NCBI GenBank assembly: GCA_029262115.1
Contig: JAJCZZ010000090.1
Span: forward strand, 85,547 to 149,546
Direction: 5' to 3'
Length of the DNA: 64,000 nt
From: Gemmatimonadota bacterium
Lineage (GTDB): Bacteria; Gemmatimonadota; Gemmatimonadetes; Longimicrobiales; Gaopeijiaceae
In this document: positions 9,526 to 17,090 of the stretch, piece after piece
How positions within the stretch are numbered: the stretch's first letter is position 1
Layout: each line of letters begins with the position of its first letter
Made by a program: the position numbers and the translations under genes
The notes under the pieces: generated by a model
The model's database searches: none
Seen by the model: only the letters and a program-made list of their open reading frames with translations
Told to the model about the DNA's origin: nothing

Positions 9526-11393
9526 TCGGCTCGAACGGGAGTCGGCCCGAGGGGCTGGGGGACGTGGGGCGGGCTCATGGGGAGTCACTCGCGGAGGGCG
9601 GAGGCGGCCGAAGGCGGGGGCGGGGGGCGCCCCAGCACGTTTACGATGCGGACATCATCGTCATCGGATCAGGCTTCGGAGGCTCCGTCGCGGCGCTTCG
9701 CTTCGCTGAAGCCGGGCACTCCGTCATCGTGCTCGAGCGGGGTGACCACGTCCGTCGCGAAACGTTCGAGCCGGATGCTGACATGTTCTGGAGCCCGCGT
9801 CGCCACCGCTTCGGCATGAACGAGCTACGCAGGCGGGGACGTCATGTGATTCCGTGGCTGGGTTCCGCCGTCGGGGGCGGATCGCACGTGTATGCCGCGA
9901 CACTCTTTCGTCGGCACGACTTCGATGGCTTTCCGGAGCCCATCCGCTCCGAAGGCCTTGACCGTCACTACGACCGCGCCACCGAGATGATGGATGCGGT
10001 CCCGTATCCCGACTACCCGCCCTACTCGGACGTGCCGTCCCTCGAGCTTCTGGTCGAGGCGGAGGTCGAGGTCGCCCGCGAGCGCCCCGGGCTGGTGGAG
10101 GATTGTGGAATGATCCCGCTGGGGATCTCGTTCGCGCCGCCGGGCGCCGAGCCGGGGGCTACCTTCGTGAACCGGCACGGCTGCCGGCAGAGGTACGCCG
10201 ATCCGTCGGAGCAGAAGCTCCTCGGGGGCGACATCGGGTCGAAGAACTCAGTCGATCGGAACTACCTGCACCGCGCTCAGGAACTCGGTGCGACGATTCA
10301 CGCGCTCACGCGGGCGGACAAGCTTGACAGGTTGGAGGTGGGCGGCTGGCGCGTGCACACGGAGGTCTTCCGGAAGGAGTCGAGCCGCTTCCGCCGATTC
10401 GTTCGACATTGGCTGCCCACCGGTGCGGAGCCGGCCCAGCCCGGCCCCACGTTCTCGGCGCGCCGCCTGGTGCTGTCCGCTGGCTCGATCGGCTCGACTG
10501 AACTCCTGCTGCGGAATCGGGACGTCCACCGGACGTTGGATTCGTTGAGTCCGGCGCTGGGCGCGCGCTACTCGTCCAATGGCGACTACGTGAACCTGCT
10601 CATGCCGTTCAAGGGGATCCTCGTGGGATGGGCGGCGGTGGCGGCTGCGGTCGCCGGCGCCGTCGCCGGCTGGGGGTGGTTGGTCGGTGTCAGCCTTGTC
10701 GTGTACTTCGCCGTCCTTGTCATAGGTCGACCCGCGTTCGATCCCGACCTCGGCACGACCAACTCCGATTTCATCCGTTTCCGGCACCGCGACGGCTCTC
10801 CGCAGGGCTCGTACATCGAAGGGGGTCGCTACCCCACGCCGCTACGGGCCGCGATGTCGGCGCTCCTGTCTACATTCGGCCTGTGGCGAGTGCACCGATA
10901 CGCCGGGATCGTTCGGGTCACCCGGACTCTCAGAAAGCTCCTTCCCCCATTTGAGTTGATCGCGAGGAGCTGGCCGGTGCCGCTCCTCCAGATGGGCAGG
11001 GACGATGCCGTGGGTACCATGCGGCTCGACGAGGACGGGCGGCTCATCATCGACTATCCCTTCGAGGAGAACGGGGAGTTCTACGCGTATCTGGACGACC
11101 TCGCCCGGATGATAGCCAGGGCCGCGGATTCGTGGTTTGTACCGAACATGGTGGCGCGTCGGCTGCAGGTCATCGAGGTGCCTCACAACCTGGGCGGTGT
11201 CCCAATGGGGGCGACGGCGGAGGAGGGTGTCGTCGACCACGCGGGACGGGTGTTCGGCTACGACGATTTGATGGTGCTGGACGGGTCGATCATTCCGACG
11301 ACCCTCGGCCCGAACCCCGCCCTTACGATCCTGGCGCTGGCCGAGCGCGCGATGGATGTTGTGTTGGGGGACGAAGCGGAGGACCACTCGTAG
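9522..11393 (+). CDS. GMC-family FAD oxidoreductase with internal membrane segment
   Basis: 623 residues starting with GTG at 9522. The FAD-binding fold begins at about residue 44 (DADIIVIGSGFGGS, then VIVLERGDHV). The C-terminus has the GMC signature region (HNLGGVPMG and the GPNPALTILALAERA ending), closest in style to cholesterol-oxidase or choline-dehydrogenase-like members. Unusually, residues about 365-402 form a hydrophobic stretch (VGWAAVAAAVAGAVAGWGWL and then VGVSLVVYFAVLVIG) that could cross the membrane twice. It sits between the FAD-binding and substrate domains. Such enzymes oxidise alcohols or sterols; the membrane segment may place the active site next to a lipid substrate. 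It is coupled to the upstream phosphoesterase. A 19-bp repeat of its stop-codon region follows it. Confidence 0.88.
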   Translation: MIGSNGSRPEGLGDVGRAHGESLAEGGGGRRRGRGAPQHVYDADIIVIGSGFGGSVAALRFAEAGHSVIVLERGDHVRRETFEPDADMFWSPRRHRFGMNELRRRGRHVIPWLGSAVGGGSHVYAATLFRRHDFDGFPEPIRSEGLDRHYDRATEMMDAVPYPDYPPYSDVPSLELLVEAEVEVARERPGLVEDCGMIPLGISFAPPGAEPGATFVNRHGCRQRYADPSEQKLLGGDIGSKNSVDRNYLHRAQELGATIHALTRADKLDRLEVGGWRVHTEVFRKESSRFRRFVRHWLPTGAEPAQPGPTFSARRLVLSAGSIGSTELLLRNRDVHRTLDSLSPALGARYSSNGDYVNLLMPFKGILVGWAAVAAAVAGAVAGWGWLVGVSLVVYFAVLVIGRPAFDPDLGTTNSDFIRFRHRDGSPQGSYIEGGRYPTPLRAAMSALLSTFGLWRVHRYAGIVRVTRTLRKLLPPFELIARSWPVPLLQMGRDDAVGTMRLDEDGRLIIDYPFEENGEFYAYLDDLARMIARAADSWFVPNMVARRLQVIEVPHNLGGVPMGATAEEGVVDHAGRVFGYDDLMVLDGSIIPTTLGPNPALTILALAERAMDVVLGDEAEDHS

Positions 11394-11464
11394 ACGAAGC
11401 TCGAGCCGTGGAAAGCGTGGAAGATGGCCGTTGTGCTGGGGAGGCAGCGGAGGACCACTCGTAG
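11375..11464 (+). repeat. 19-bp direct repeat covering the GMC gene stop codon
   Basis: The sequence AGCGGAGGACCACTCGTAG occurs at 11375-11393 and again at 11446-11464. The first copy holds the last codons and the TAG stop of the oxidoreductase gene. The second copy lies 71 bp downstream and runs into the AGGAGG-type ribosome-binding site of the next gene. It looks like a small tandem duplication of about 71 bp whose remaining parts have diverged. Confidence 0.8.
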
Positions 11465-11478
11465 GAGGGATCGGATCG

Positions 11479-12006
11479 ATGAACTCTCGCTCGGAGATGC
11501 TACGACGTCGGGACCGGAAGGTGTTCGGGTGGGCGCTCGCCGTGGCCGTGGCGCTGCACGTGGCGGTTTTTGTGTTGTTCCCGGGCTTTCGCTTTCGGGT
11601 GTTCCATGCCGGGGAAGTGGAGCTTGGATCGGGGAGTCGAAGCGGAAGCCCGGCCGTCTCGGTCGAAGTCGTCTTCGGCGCCCCGACGATCACCGATCAC
11701 GCGGGCGTGGAGTGGCCGGAGCCCCCCGAGCATATCCTCGAGGCCGGTCGGGTCGTTCCAGTGCCGGGTGAGTGCGCTTCCGCGATCGGTCGCACGCGGT
11801 TGCCGGTGACCGGGAGCGTTCGTCTGATCGTGGGTGGATCCGGACGGGCCAGCGTCGCCCACATGGTGCAAAGCATGGGCGAACCGTGCGCCGACGAGAT
11901 CATGAAGGTCGTGGCCGAAGCGCTCCGCTACCTGTGGTTGCCCAGCGAGCGGTTCCCGAACCCGGTGGATCTGGTGCAGCCGGTGACGCTCACGAGTGTG
12001 GAGTGA
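11479..12006 (+). CDS. TonB-like single-pass protein
   Basis: 175 residues from the ATG at 11479, preceded by the strong ribosome-binding site AGGAGG near 11463. It has a short basic N-terminus (RSEMLRRRDRK) and one membrane anchor (VFGWALAVAVALHVAVFVLF). The WPEPPEHI linker leads to a C-terminal domain with TGSVRLIVGGSGR and a Cys pair (PGECA and GEPCADE), which matches the layout of short TonB-C-like energy transducers (anchor, linker, alpha/beta domain). ExbB/ExbD are not nearby. It is the third gene of the phosphoesterase-oxidoreductase cluster. The TonB relation is suggested by layout only. Confidence 0.6.
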   Translation: MNSRSEMLRRRDRKVFGWALAVAVALHVAVFVLFPGFRFRVFHAGEVELGSGSRSGSPAVSVEVVFGAPTITDHAGVEWPEPPEHILEAGRVVPVPGECASAIGRTRLPVTGSVRLIVGGSGRASVAHMVQSMGEPCADEIMKVVAEALRYLWLPSERFPNPVDLVQPVTLTSVE

Positions 12007-12041
12007 CCGGGGACTTTCGTCTCGGGTTCACGGGTGGTACC

Positions 12042-12062
12042 TTTACACCCAAATGGTGTAAA
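12042..12062. promoter_or_regulatory. Palindromic operator before vapBC
   Basis: The arms TTTACACC (12042-12049) and GGTGTAAA (12055-12062) are perfect inverted repeats separated by CAAAT, ending 11 bp before the antitoxin ATG. VapB proteins autoregulate by binding such sites with VapC, so this is very likely the operator. Confidence 0.75.
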
Positions 12063-12073
12063 TAGGGGCGTTA

Positions 12074-12346
12074 ATGGCACTTAATATCAAGAACTCCGAA
12101 GTAGAACGTTTGGCATCGGATGTGGCGTCGGCTCTCGGAGAGTCGAAGACGGAGGCGATCCGGCGGGCGTTGCTCGAGCGTGAGCGGCGCCTACGATTAC
12201 GGCTTCCGGCGGATGCCCGTGCCGAGCGCTTCCAACGGTTCCTTGAGCAGGAGGTCTGGACGCGAGTGCCGGCGGAGCAACTCGGTGCCGCGCCGACCAA
12301 GGCGGAGCGTGAGGCGATCCTTGGACTGGGTCCGCACGGTATATGA
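12074..12346 (+). CDS. vapB: VapB-type antitoxin
   Basis: 90 residues. The first 35 residues (MALNIKNSEVERLASDVASA, then ESKTEAIRRALLER) are the N-terminal DNA-binding and dimerisation region of the Rv0623/PSK-type VapB family. The C-terminal tail would wrap around and inhibit the PIN toxin encoded by the next gene. The stop codon overlaps the toxin ATG (12343-12346). The pair is preceded by a palindromic operator. Confidence 0.85.
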   Translation: MALNIKNSEVERLASDVASALGESKTEAIRRALLERERRLRLRLPADARAERFQRFLEQEVWTRVPAEQLGAAPTKAEREAILGLGPHGI

Positions 12347-12735
12347 TCGTCGACACGTCCGCTCTCATGGGCATCGTGTTCAGGGAGCCGGGTCACCAGC
12401 GCCTTACGGAGCTGGTCCTCGATGCCCCGATCGTCGCGGCGGGTGCTCCGACCCTCACTGAGGCGGGCATCGTTCTGTCTGCGAGATTAGGTGCCACCGC
12501 GCCCGGCCTACTGGAGCGCCTCATCGACGAGCTGGCGATTGAGGAAATATCCTTCGGGAGTGTCCATTGGCGGGAGGCGGTCCAGGCGTTCCGCCGATTC
12601 GGACGAAGCCGTCACCCCGCGGCTCTCAACTTCGGAGACTGCATGACGTACTCTGTCTGCAAGCTCACGGGTGAGCCCCTGTTGTGCGTGGGCGACGACT
12701 TTCCGCAGACGGATCTGGAACTCGTCGACGTGTAG
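12343..12735 (+). CDS. vapC: VapC-type PIN-domain ribonuclease toxin
   Basis: 130 residues. The PIN-domain acidic residues are visible: D4 in MIVDTSALM, Glu in TLTEAGIVL, Asp in NFGDCMTYSV and the Asp pair in CVGDDFPQTD. They bind Mg and cut RNA, classically initiator tRNA or rRNA. Length is typical. It overlaps its antitoxin by four bases. All catalytic positions are intact, so the module is probably active. Confidence 0.88.
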   Translation: MIVDTSALMGIVFREPGHQRLTELVLDAPIVAAGAPTLTEAGIVLSARLGATAPGLLERLIDELAIEEISFGSVHWREAVQAFRRFGRSRHPAALNFGDCMTYSVCKLTGEPLLCVGDDFPQTDLELVDV

Positions 12736-13008
12736 AGAAATCCGCGCGGGTGAGGTTGGCCTCCCGACGCCCGCTTCAGCACGCAGCCGACCGGCGACGA
12801 GGCCTTACTGGCGCCGGAGCGTCGACACCCGGGTCGATCCGCCGCTCTCAGGGCAGCGACGAGGCATGCGACCGTTGCGTGGAGCCGCCGCAGCCAGGGG
12901 CAGTTCGGGCAGCCGATAAAGGAGAAGAGCGGCGCTCGCGACCCGGTCATTGCACAATTAACTACAGTGTGACAATATAGTCTCCGTTCACCCAACGGAG
13001 ATGCGCTC
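12736..13008. other. 273-bp intergenic region with the PadR promoter
   Basis: No credible gene is seen. The last 60 bp are AT-richer and hold an imperfect inverted repeat, TTGCACA (near 12950) and TGTGACAA (near 12968), the likely operator and promoter of the PadR gene at 13009. No terminator hairpin is clear after vapC. Confidence 0.45.
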
Positions 13009-13341
13009 ATGAGATACCTCGGCGAATTCGAGCAACTCATCCTCTTCGCCGTCCTCGCCCTCGGGGATGACGCGTACGGCGTTGCAATCCGTGAAAACAT
13101 CGAGGAGCGCACGGGGCGCGCGGTATCGTCTGGAGCGATCTACACCGCGCTCGGCCGTCTTCAGGATCGCAAGTTCGTGTCGTCCATTGTGGGTGAGGGT
13201 GTACCGGGACGTGCGGGCCGACCCCGCAAGCACTACACACTCGAGGCCGAGGGCGCCCGGGCGCTCCAGGCCAGCTACACGACCATCCAGCTGATGGCGA
13301 GCGGCCTCATTGCGAAGCTCGCCGAGGTGGCGGAGGGCTGA
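13009..13341 (+). CDS. PadR-family transcriptional regulator
   Basis: 110 residues. It opens with the family pattern YLGEFEQLILFAVLALGDDA, then the helix-turn-helix and wing (SSGAIYTALGRLQDRKFVSS and the GRPRKHYTL wing), and ends in one dimerisation helix. PadR proteins usually repress adjacent transport or efflux genes and release DNA on binding a hydrophobic ligand. In this window three other PadR genes each precede an ADOP permease. Here only a 58-codon remnant of the permease follows, four bases after the stop codon, so this regulator may be orphaned. Confidence 0.92.
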   Translation: MRYLGEFEQLILFAVLALGDDAYGVAIRENIEERTGRAVSSGAIYTALGRLQDRKFVSSIVGEGVPGRAGRPRKHYTLEAEGARALQASYTTIQLMASGLIAKLAEVAEG

Positions 13342-13344
13342 GGC

Positions 13345-13521
13345 ATGATCCCGGCTCCGAAACCACCGCGCCTCCTGCGGCTATTGGCCGCGCTGCTCGT
13401 GCGTGGGCCCGAGGCGCCGTTCGTGCTCGGCGATCTCGACGAAGGATACCAGCGAGACCTGCTCCACGGAGCGCGCCCTCTCCGGGCCGGCATCCGTCCG
13501 GCTCCTCCCCCGCCGCCATGA
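13345..13521 (+). pseudogene. N-terminal remnant of an ADOP permease
   Basis: This 58-codon frame starts three bases after the PadR stop and reads MIPAPKPPRLLRLLAALLVR, then PFVLGDLDEGYQRDLL. That is the small N-terminal domain carried by PadR-linked ADOP permeases elsewhere in this window (compare the LGDLSEGYQRMRD segment at the 63 kb gene). It then degenerates into Pro codons and stops. The membrane domains, normally about 800 residues, are missing. The downstream 80 bp are C-rich imperfect repeats. Confidence 0.75.
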
Positions 13522-13600
13522 CCGCCCCCAACCCAAACCTCCCCCGCCGGCTCCCGTGACCGCCCGCACAGTCCGGCTCCTCCCCCGCCGGCTCCCAGAC
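13498..13600. repeat. C-rich imperfect repeats after the ADOP remnant
   Basis: CCTCCCCCGCCG occurs at 13504-13515, 13538-13549 and 13579-13590, and the larger unit CCGGCTCCTCCCCCGCCG appears twice. These fill the gap between the truncated permease and the stop codon of the YncE-like gene, and probably mark the deletion or recombination scar. Confidence 0.65.
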
Positions 13601-13607
13601 CGCCCTT

Positions 13608-14903
13608 CTACCTGGCCGCTGGCTCCATCTTCCAGAAGCCGATCCCGCCCGGCTGATACTGCACCGGCGCCGTGGCCACGCGCCGGCCGGCTGCGATGTC
13701 GATCACGTCCACCGTTCCGCGTGTCGCTCCAACGGCCTCGTTCGAGACGAAGGCGTACCGGCTGTCCGGCGTCACTGCCACACCGTGCGTCAGTGCCTCG
13801 CTGGTCTCGACGCGACGCTCCGAACCGGTGGCCAGGTCGATGAGTGCCACGGCCTTGTTGCCCTTGAGGCTCACGACCAACGTCCGGCCGTCCGGCGTCA
13901 GGTCGGCGTTGTAGGGACCCTTCCCGGTGGTGAAGCGGCGGAGGACCTGGAGGGTCGAGGCGTCGATCTCCAGGACCTGGCCCCGCCCGTTGCAGGGCAC
14001 GTAGAAGCGGCTGTCGTCATGCGAGACGACAACCCAGGTGGGCTTGCACGCCCCCTCCATGCTCATGCCGGCGTGCTGGTCGCCCATTCCACCCGCCATG
14101 GCCATCGCCATGGACTTCGGGCCCTCGTGACCCGGGCGCAGGCTCATGCGGCGTGTGACCTCGAGCGTCGACGTGGAGATCTCCACGAGTTCGTCACTCA
14201 TCATACACGCGGAATAGTGGCGCGCCCCGTCATGACTGATGCGTCCGCCGTGCGGCATCACGCACGTCTCGACCTGCTTCATCTCCTGCATCATCGGCGT
14301 GAAGACCGCCGAGACCGAGCTCGGTACGGGGTCGCCGTGCAGGTTGAAGTTGACCACGAAGAGGCTGGCGCCGTCCGGTGTGACGGCCATCGTGGCGGGG
14401 AAGAGTCCGACCTTCACGGAATCGACGAAGCGGTCGGTGCCCGTCTCCATCTTCCAGATCTGGCCGAACGGCTGGCCGTGGGCGAACGATACATACCAGT
14501 AGTCGCCCGCAGGTGACACGCTGAGGCCGTGCGCGCCGTCGAGGTCCATGGGGTGCCACCCGACACCGATCTGCTTCTCCTCCACGGCGGTCGTGCCGTC
14601 GAAGCGGACGCGCGAGACGATGTCGGACGATTCGTTCGCCACGTAGACCCAGTAGGTCGCGGCACCCGACGCGGAGGCAGCGGCACCCACGGACACCGAC
14701 GCTTCGGTGCGCATACCCGATCCGGCTCTGTTGCCTCCCACCGTGGACGTCGCGGGACCGGACGCGCAGGCACCTGCGACGAAAGCCACCCCGAGGACCA
14801 TGAGTGATCGGACGGGGGGGGCCGCGAACCTCCAGCCGCTGCCACCGATCGCCGCCGCGACCACGCCCCCGAGACGTCCAAAGACAGTCCCTCCCGCCCG
14901 CAT
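13608..14903 (-). CDS. YncE-like beta-propeller protein with Met-rich loop
   Basis: 431 residues from the ATG at 14903, which overlaps the TGA of the upstream LVIVD gene (TGATG), so the two are translationally coupled. A hydrophobic segment (MVLGVAFVAGAC) ends in a Cys and is a plausible but imperfect lipobox. The rest is a YVTN/YncE-type seven-bladed propeller with repeated blades such as LSVSPAGDYWYVSF, MAVTPDGASLFVVNF, ADLTPDGRTLVVSL and VAVTPDSRYAFVSN. Residues about 258-286 form a Met/His-rich loop (SMAMAMAGGMGDQHAGMSM), which suggests metal binding, for example Cu(I), as inference only. It is probably periplasmic and acts with the LVIVD protein. Longer upstream starts are disfavoured because they lie inside the LVIVD coding frame. 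Confidence 0.85.
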   Translation of the reverse strand: MRAGGTVFGRLGGVVAAAIGGSGWRFAAPPVRSLMVLGVAFVAGACASGPATSTVGGNRAGSGMRTEASVSVGAAASASGAATYWVYVANESSDIVSRVRFDGTTAVEEKQIGVGWHPMDLDGAHGLSVSPAGDYWYVSFAHGQPFGQIWKMETGTDRFVDSVKVGLFPATMAVTPDGASLFVVNFNLHGDPVPSSVSAVFTPMMQEMKQVETCVMPHGGRISHDGARHYSACMMSDELVEISTSTLEVTRRMSLRPGHEGPKSMAMAMAGGMGDQHAGMSMEGACKPTWVVVSHDDSRFYVPCNGRGQVLEIDASTLQVLRRFTTGKGPYNADLTPDGRTLVVSLKGNKAVALIDLATGSERRVETSEALTHGVAVTPDSRYAFVSNEAVGATRGTVDVIDIAAGRRVATAPVQYQPGGIGFWKMEPAAR

Positions 14904-16918
14904 CAGAACGTCACCGGCCTCGGGCGGGCGTGCTTGATGACCCACAGCCCGCTGTTCATGTCGCTCACGAAGACGTTGCCCTTGAACACCTGGGGCCCCC
15001 ACGCCTGCGGGGCGTTCGGCACGACGGCGTCGTCCGGTCCGGCGTTGGTGCGGAAGAAGCCGATCTCACGGCCCTGGCGGTACAGGTCGCCCCGGAGCGT
15101 CCCACTCACGTCCACGATGCGCAGACCGCCCTGATAATAGGCGATGTAGAGAACGTCGTCTTCCACCCACACGTTATGCGCCCCAGCCTCTGGCAGGTCG
15201 TACTTGGCCACCTGGACCGGGTTGTCGATGTCGCTGACGTCGATGACGTGGATGAAACCGCGCATGCCGTCGGAGGTCCCGATCTCATCCCCCAGGAAGA
15301 CGTAGTCGCGGCTACGCCACGCGACGTGCGTGTTGCCTTCGGGATAGCTGATCGACGACACGTACTGCGGCTCCATGGGGGTTCCGCCGTGCGTGCCGGC
15401 GCCGACGTCGAGGATGACCAGGCCGTCGTCCCAGTAGGAAAGATAGGCGTACCCGTCTTCGGCCCAGACGTCGTGAAGCGACTTGTTCGTGTCGCCCGGC
15501 CGCAGCTCCCAGCGCCCCATGTTCCTGGGGTTCGCGGGGTCGCTCATGTCGATGATGTTCATGGCGCTGGTGCCGTCGTTGATGGCGTACACCGCGTCGC
15601 CGTTGATCCAGACGTTGTGGACGCCTCCGGTCAGACTGTCCGTCAACTCCGCCATGATGGTGGGGTGGGCCGGGTCCGCGAGATCCAGCACCACGATGCC
15701 GTTCCGGCGGGTGCTGGCACCCTCCCGCGTGATGATGGCCCAGGTGCCGTCGGCGTTGACCTTCACGTCGTTCACGACCCGCGCATCGACCCGAACCGAG
15801 TCCTTGAGCACGATGTTGGTGGGGTCGGTCACGTCCCACGCGAACATGCGCTCGCCACCGCCCCGCGCGTGGGTACCGGTGTAGGCGTAGTCACGCCCGT
15901 CGCGCCCCTCGAACACCCACAGATCGGACGTGGTCACGTGCGATACCGGCGCGTGGTCCTGCAGCTCCACGGGGGTCGCTGCTTCGCGCGCGACGACTTC
16001 GACGAGCGCGGCGGACGAGACGCCACCCACGCTGGCAATGACCCGGTAGGCGCCCGGCTGCTCCGCTACGAACATCCCGTCGTCGTAGACGAAGCCTCCG
16101 GTGCCGTCCATCCCGGAGACGGACAGATCGACGGCGACATCGTTCACAATGCGGCCGTTGCCGTCGCGCGGGGCGATCTCGAAGGCGACGACGTCACCCG
16201 TGCGGGCGCGGGCGGTCGTCGGCGTGACGGTGAGCGCGCGCACCGGGTTCTCCACCACGTCGACGGTCATGGTGCGGGTCACATTCCCGTCGGTGGACGC
16301 CGTAACGGTCACCGAGCCCGGCCGGAGGCCCGTGAAGACACCGCTCTCCGTGACCATGGCCACGGAAGGACTGGAACTCCTCCACGAGATCTCGGCCGTC
16401 GCGTGCTCGGTCCCTTCGGTGGTCATGACGGTCCCGTCCAGCCGGAGGGACGTGCCTACGTACGGACGGTGGCTCGGCGGGTCGAGTTCGATGGACCCGG
16501 CGGGCCAGTCCGACACGGTCACGGGCAGACGGCCCACGTTGGCGGCCCCCTGGACACCGAAGGCGGTGCCCTCGCTCTCGGGCACAAGGACGAGTGCCAC
16601 GAGCGTTCCGTCGCCGGGTCGTTCACCCGTGAACGCCAGACCGGGTGCCAGTGCCCCGACGCTCGGCTGCAGGCCGCCCCGGGCGAAGATCACCGCCACT
16701 GCGTCGAGCACGACATTGCCGTCCGCGTCGAGAAGCCTAGCGTGAACGGGAATCGCCTGCCCGCGGGGGATCACCAGGCGGTCCATCCCGAAGTCCACCG
16801 TTGCAACGCGCAAGCCGGCCGCGCGTTGATCGGCCGTGGCTGCGGGCATCTGAGCGGTCGCCCCGGCGGGCACGATGAGAAGGAGCGAAGCCGCGAGGGC
16901 CAGGGTCGAGCGTTTCAT
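14903..16918 (-). CDS. Secreted Ig-like plus LVIVD-repeat protein
   Basis: 671 residues from the ATG at 16918, chosen for the clear signal peptide (MKRSTLALAASLLLIVPAGA). Residues about 120-215 contain a bacterial Ig-like fold (ISWRSSSPSVAMVTESGVF, then GLRPGSVTVTAST), and another Ig-like stretch follows to about 320. The C-terminal half is a propeller of LVIVD-type repeats (IVVLDLADPAHPTIMAEL, MNIIDMSDPANPRNMGRW, IHVIDVSDIDNPVQVAKY, LRIVDVSGTLRG). It is likely surface or periplasmic and involved in adhesion or binding. The leader contains a perfect 14-bp hairpin that includes the probable ribosome-binding site. Its stop codon overlaps the next gene. Confidence 0.88.
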   Translation of the reverse strand: MKRSTLALAASLLLIVPAGATAQMPAATADQRAAGLRVATVDFGMDRLVIPRGQAIPVHARLLDADGNVVLDAVAVIFARGGLQPSVGALAPGLAFTGERPGDGTLVALVLVPESEGTAFGVQGAANVGRLPVTVSDWPAGSIELDPPSHRPYVGTSLRLDGTVMTTEGTEHATAEISWRSSSPSVAMVTESGVFTGLRPGSVTVTASTDGNVTRTMTVDVVENPVRALTVTPTTARARTGDVVAFEIAPRDGNGRIVNDVAVDLSVSGMDGTGGFVYDDGMFVAEQPGAYRVIASVGGVSSAALVEVVAREAATPVELQDHAPVSHVTTSDLWVFEGRDGRDYAYTGTHARGGGERMFAWDVTDPTNIVLKDSVRVDARVVNDVKVNADGTWAIITREGASTRRNGIVVLDLADPAHPTIMAELTDSLTGGVHNVWINGDAVYAINDGTSAMNIIDMSDPANPRNMGRWELRPGDTNKSLHDVWAEDGYAYLSYWDDGLVILDVGAGTHGGTPMEPQYVSSISYPEGNTHVAWRSRDYVFLGDEIGTSDGMRGFIHVIDVSDIDNPVQVAKYDLPEAGAHNVWVEDDVLYIAYYQGGLRIVDVSGTLRGDLYRQGREIGFFRTNAGPDDAVVPNAPQAWGPQVFKGNVFVSDMNSGLWVIKHARPRPVTF

Positions 16919-16925
16919 GGCGAGC

Positions 16926-16963
16926 GTCCCGTACGTTGGAATGAAGCTCCCAACGTACGGGAC
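16926..16963 (-). promoter_or_regulatory. Perfect 14-bp hairpin just upstream of the LVIVD gene start
   Basis: GTCCCGTACGTTGG (16926-16939) and CCAACGTACGGGAC (16950-16963) are perfect inverted repeats with a 10-base loop. On the minus-strand mRNA the hairpin ends 7 bases before the ATG at 16918, and the only good Shine-Dalgarno candidate (GGGAC) is inside the stem. It could be a translational switch or a DNA operator. It lacks a T-run, so it is not a normal terminator. Confidence 0.7.
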
Positions 16964-17023
16964 AGGCGCGCCGACGGCGAGGTAGCGGCTGCTCTGCATG
17001 TCGCCACCACCGCGCCGTACCAC

Positions 17024-17090
17024 CGCGACGCTACGGCATCGTCGCTGCCGCGACGCTACGGCATCATCACCACCGCGACGCTACGGTATC
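17024..17090. repeat. Three tandem 25-bp repeats covering the M14 gene stop codon
   Basis: The core CGCGACGCTACGGCATC occurs at 17024-17040 and 17049-17065, with a one-base variant at 17074-17090, each 25 bp apart. The third copy contains the last codons and stop of the M14 peptidase gene; the others lie downstream of it in non-coding DNA. A degenerate fourth copy may precede them near 17010. Confidence 0.8.

Noticed and set aside
13498..13600. CRISPR array in the C-rich repeats
   Set aside because: Repeats are only 12-18 bp, unevenly spaced (34 and 41 bp) and share sequence with the spacers; no cas genes nearby.
16926..16963. Terminator interpretation of the leader hairpin
   Set aside because: No T-run on either strand and it lies upstream of, not after, a gene; a regulatory hairpin or operator fits better.
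17024..17090. CRISPR array at the 25-bp repeats
   Set aside because: Units are contiguous without unique spacers of regular size and overlap a coding stop codon.
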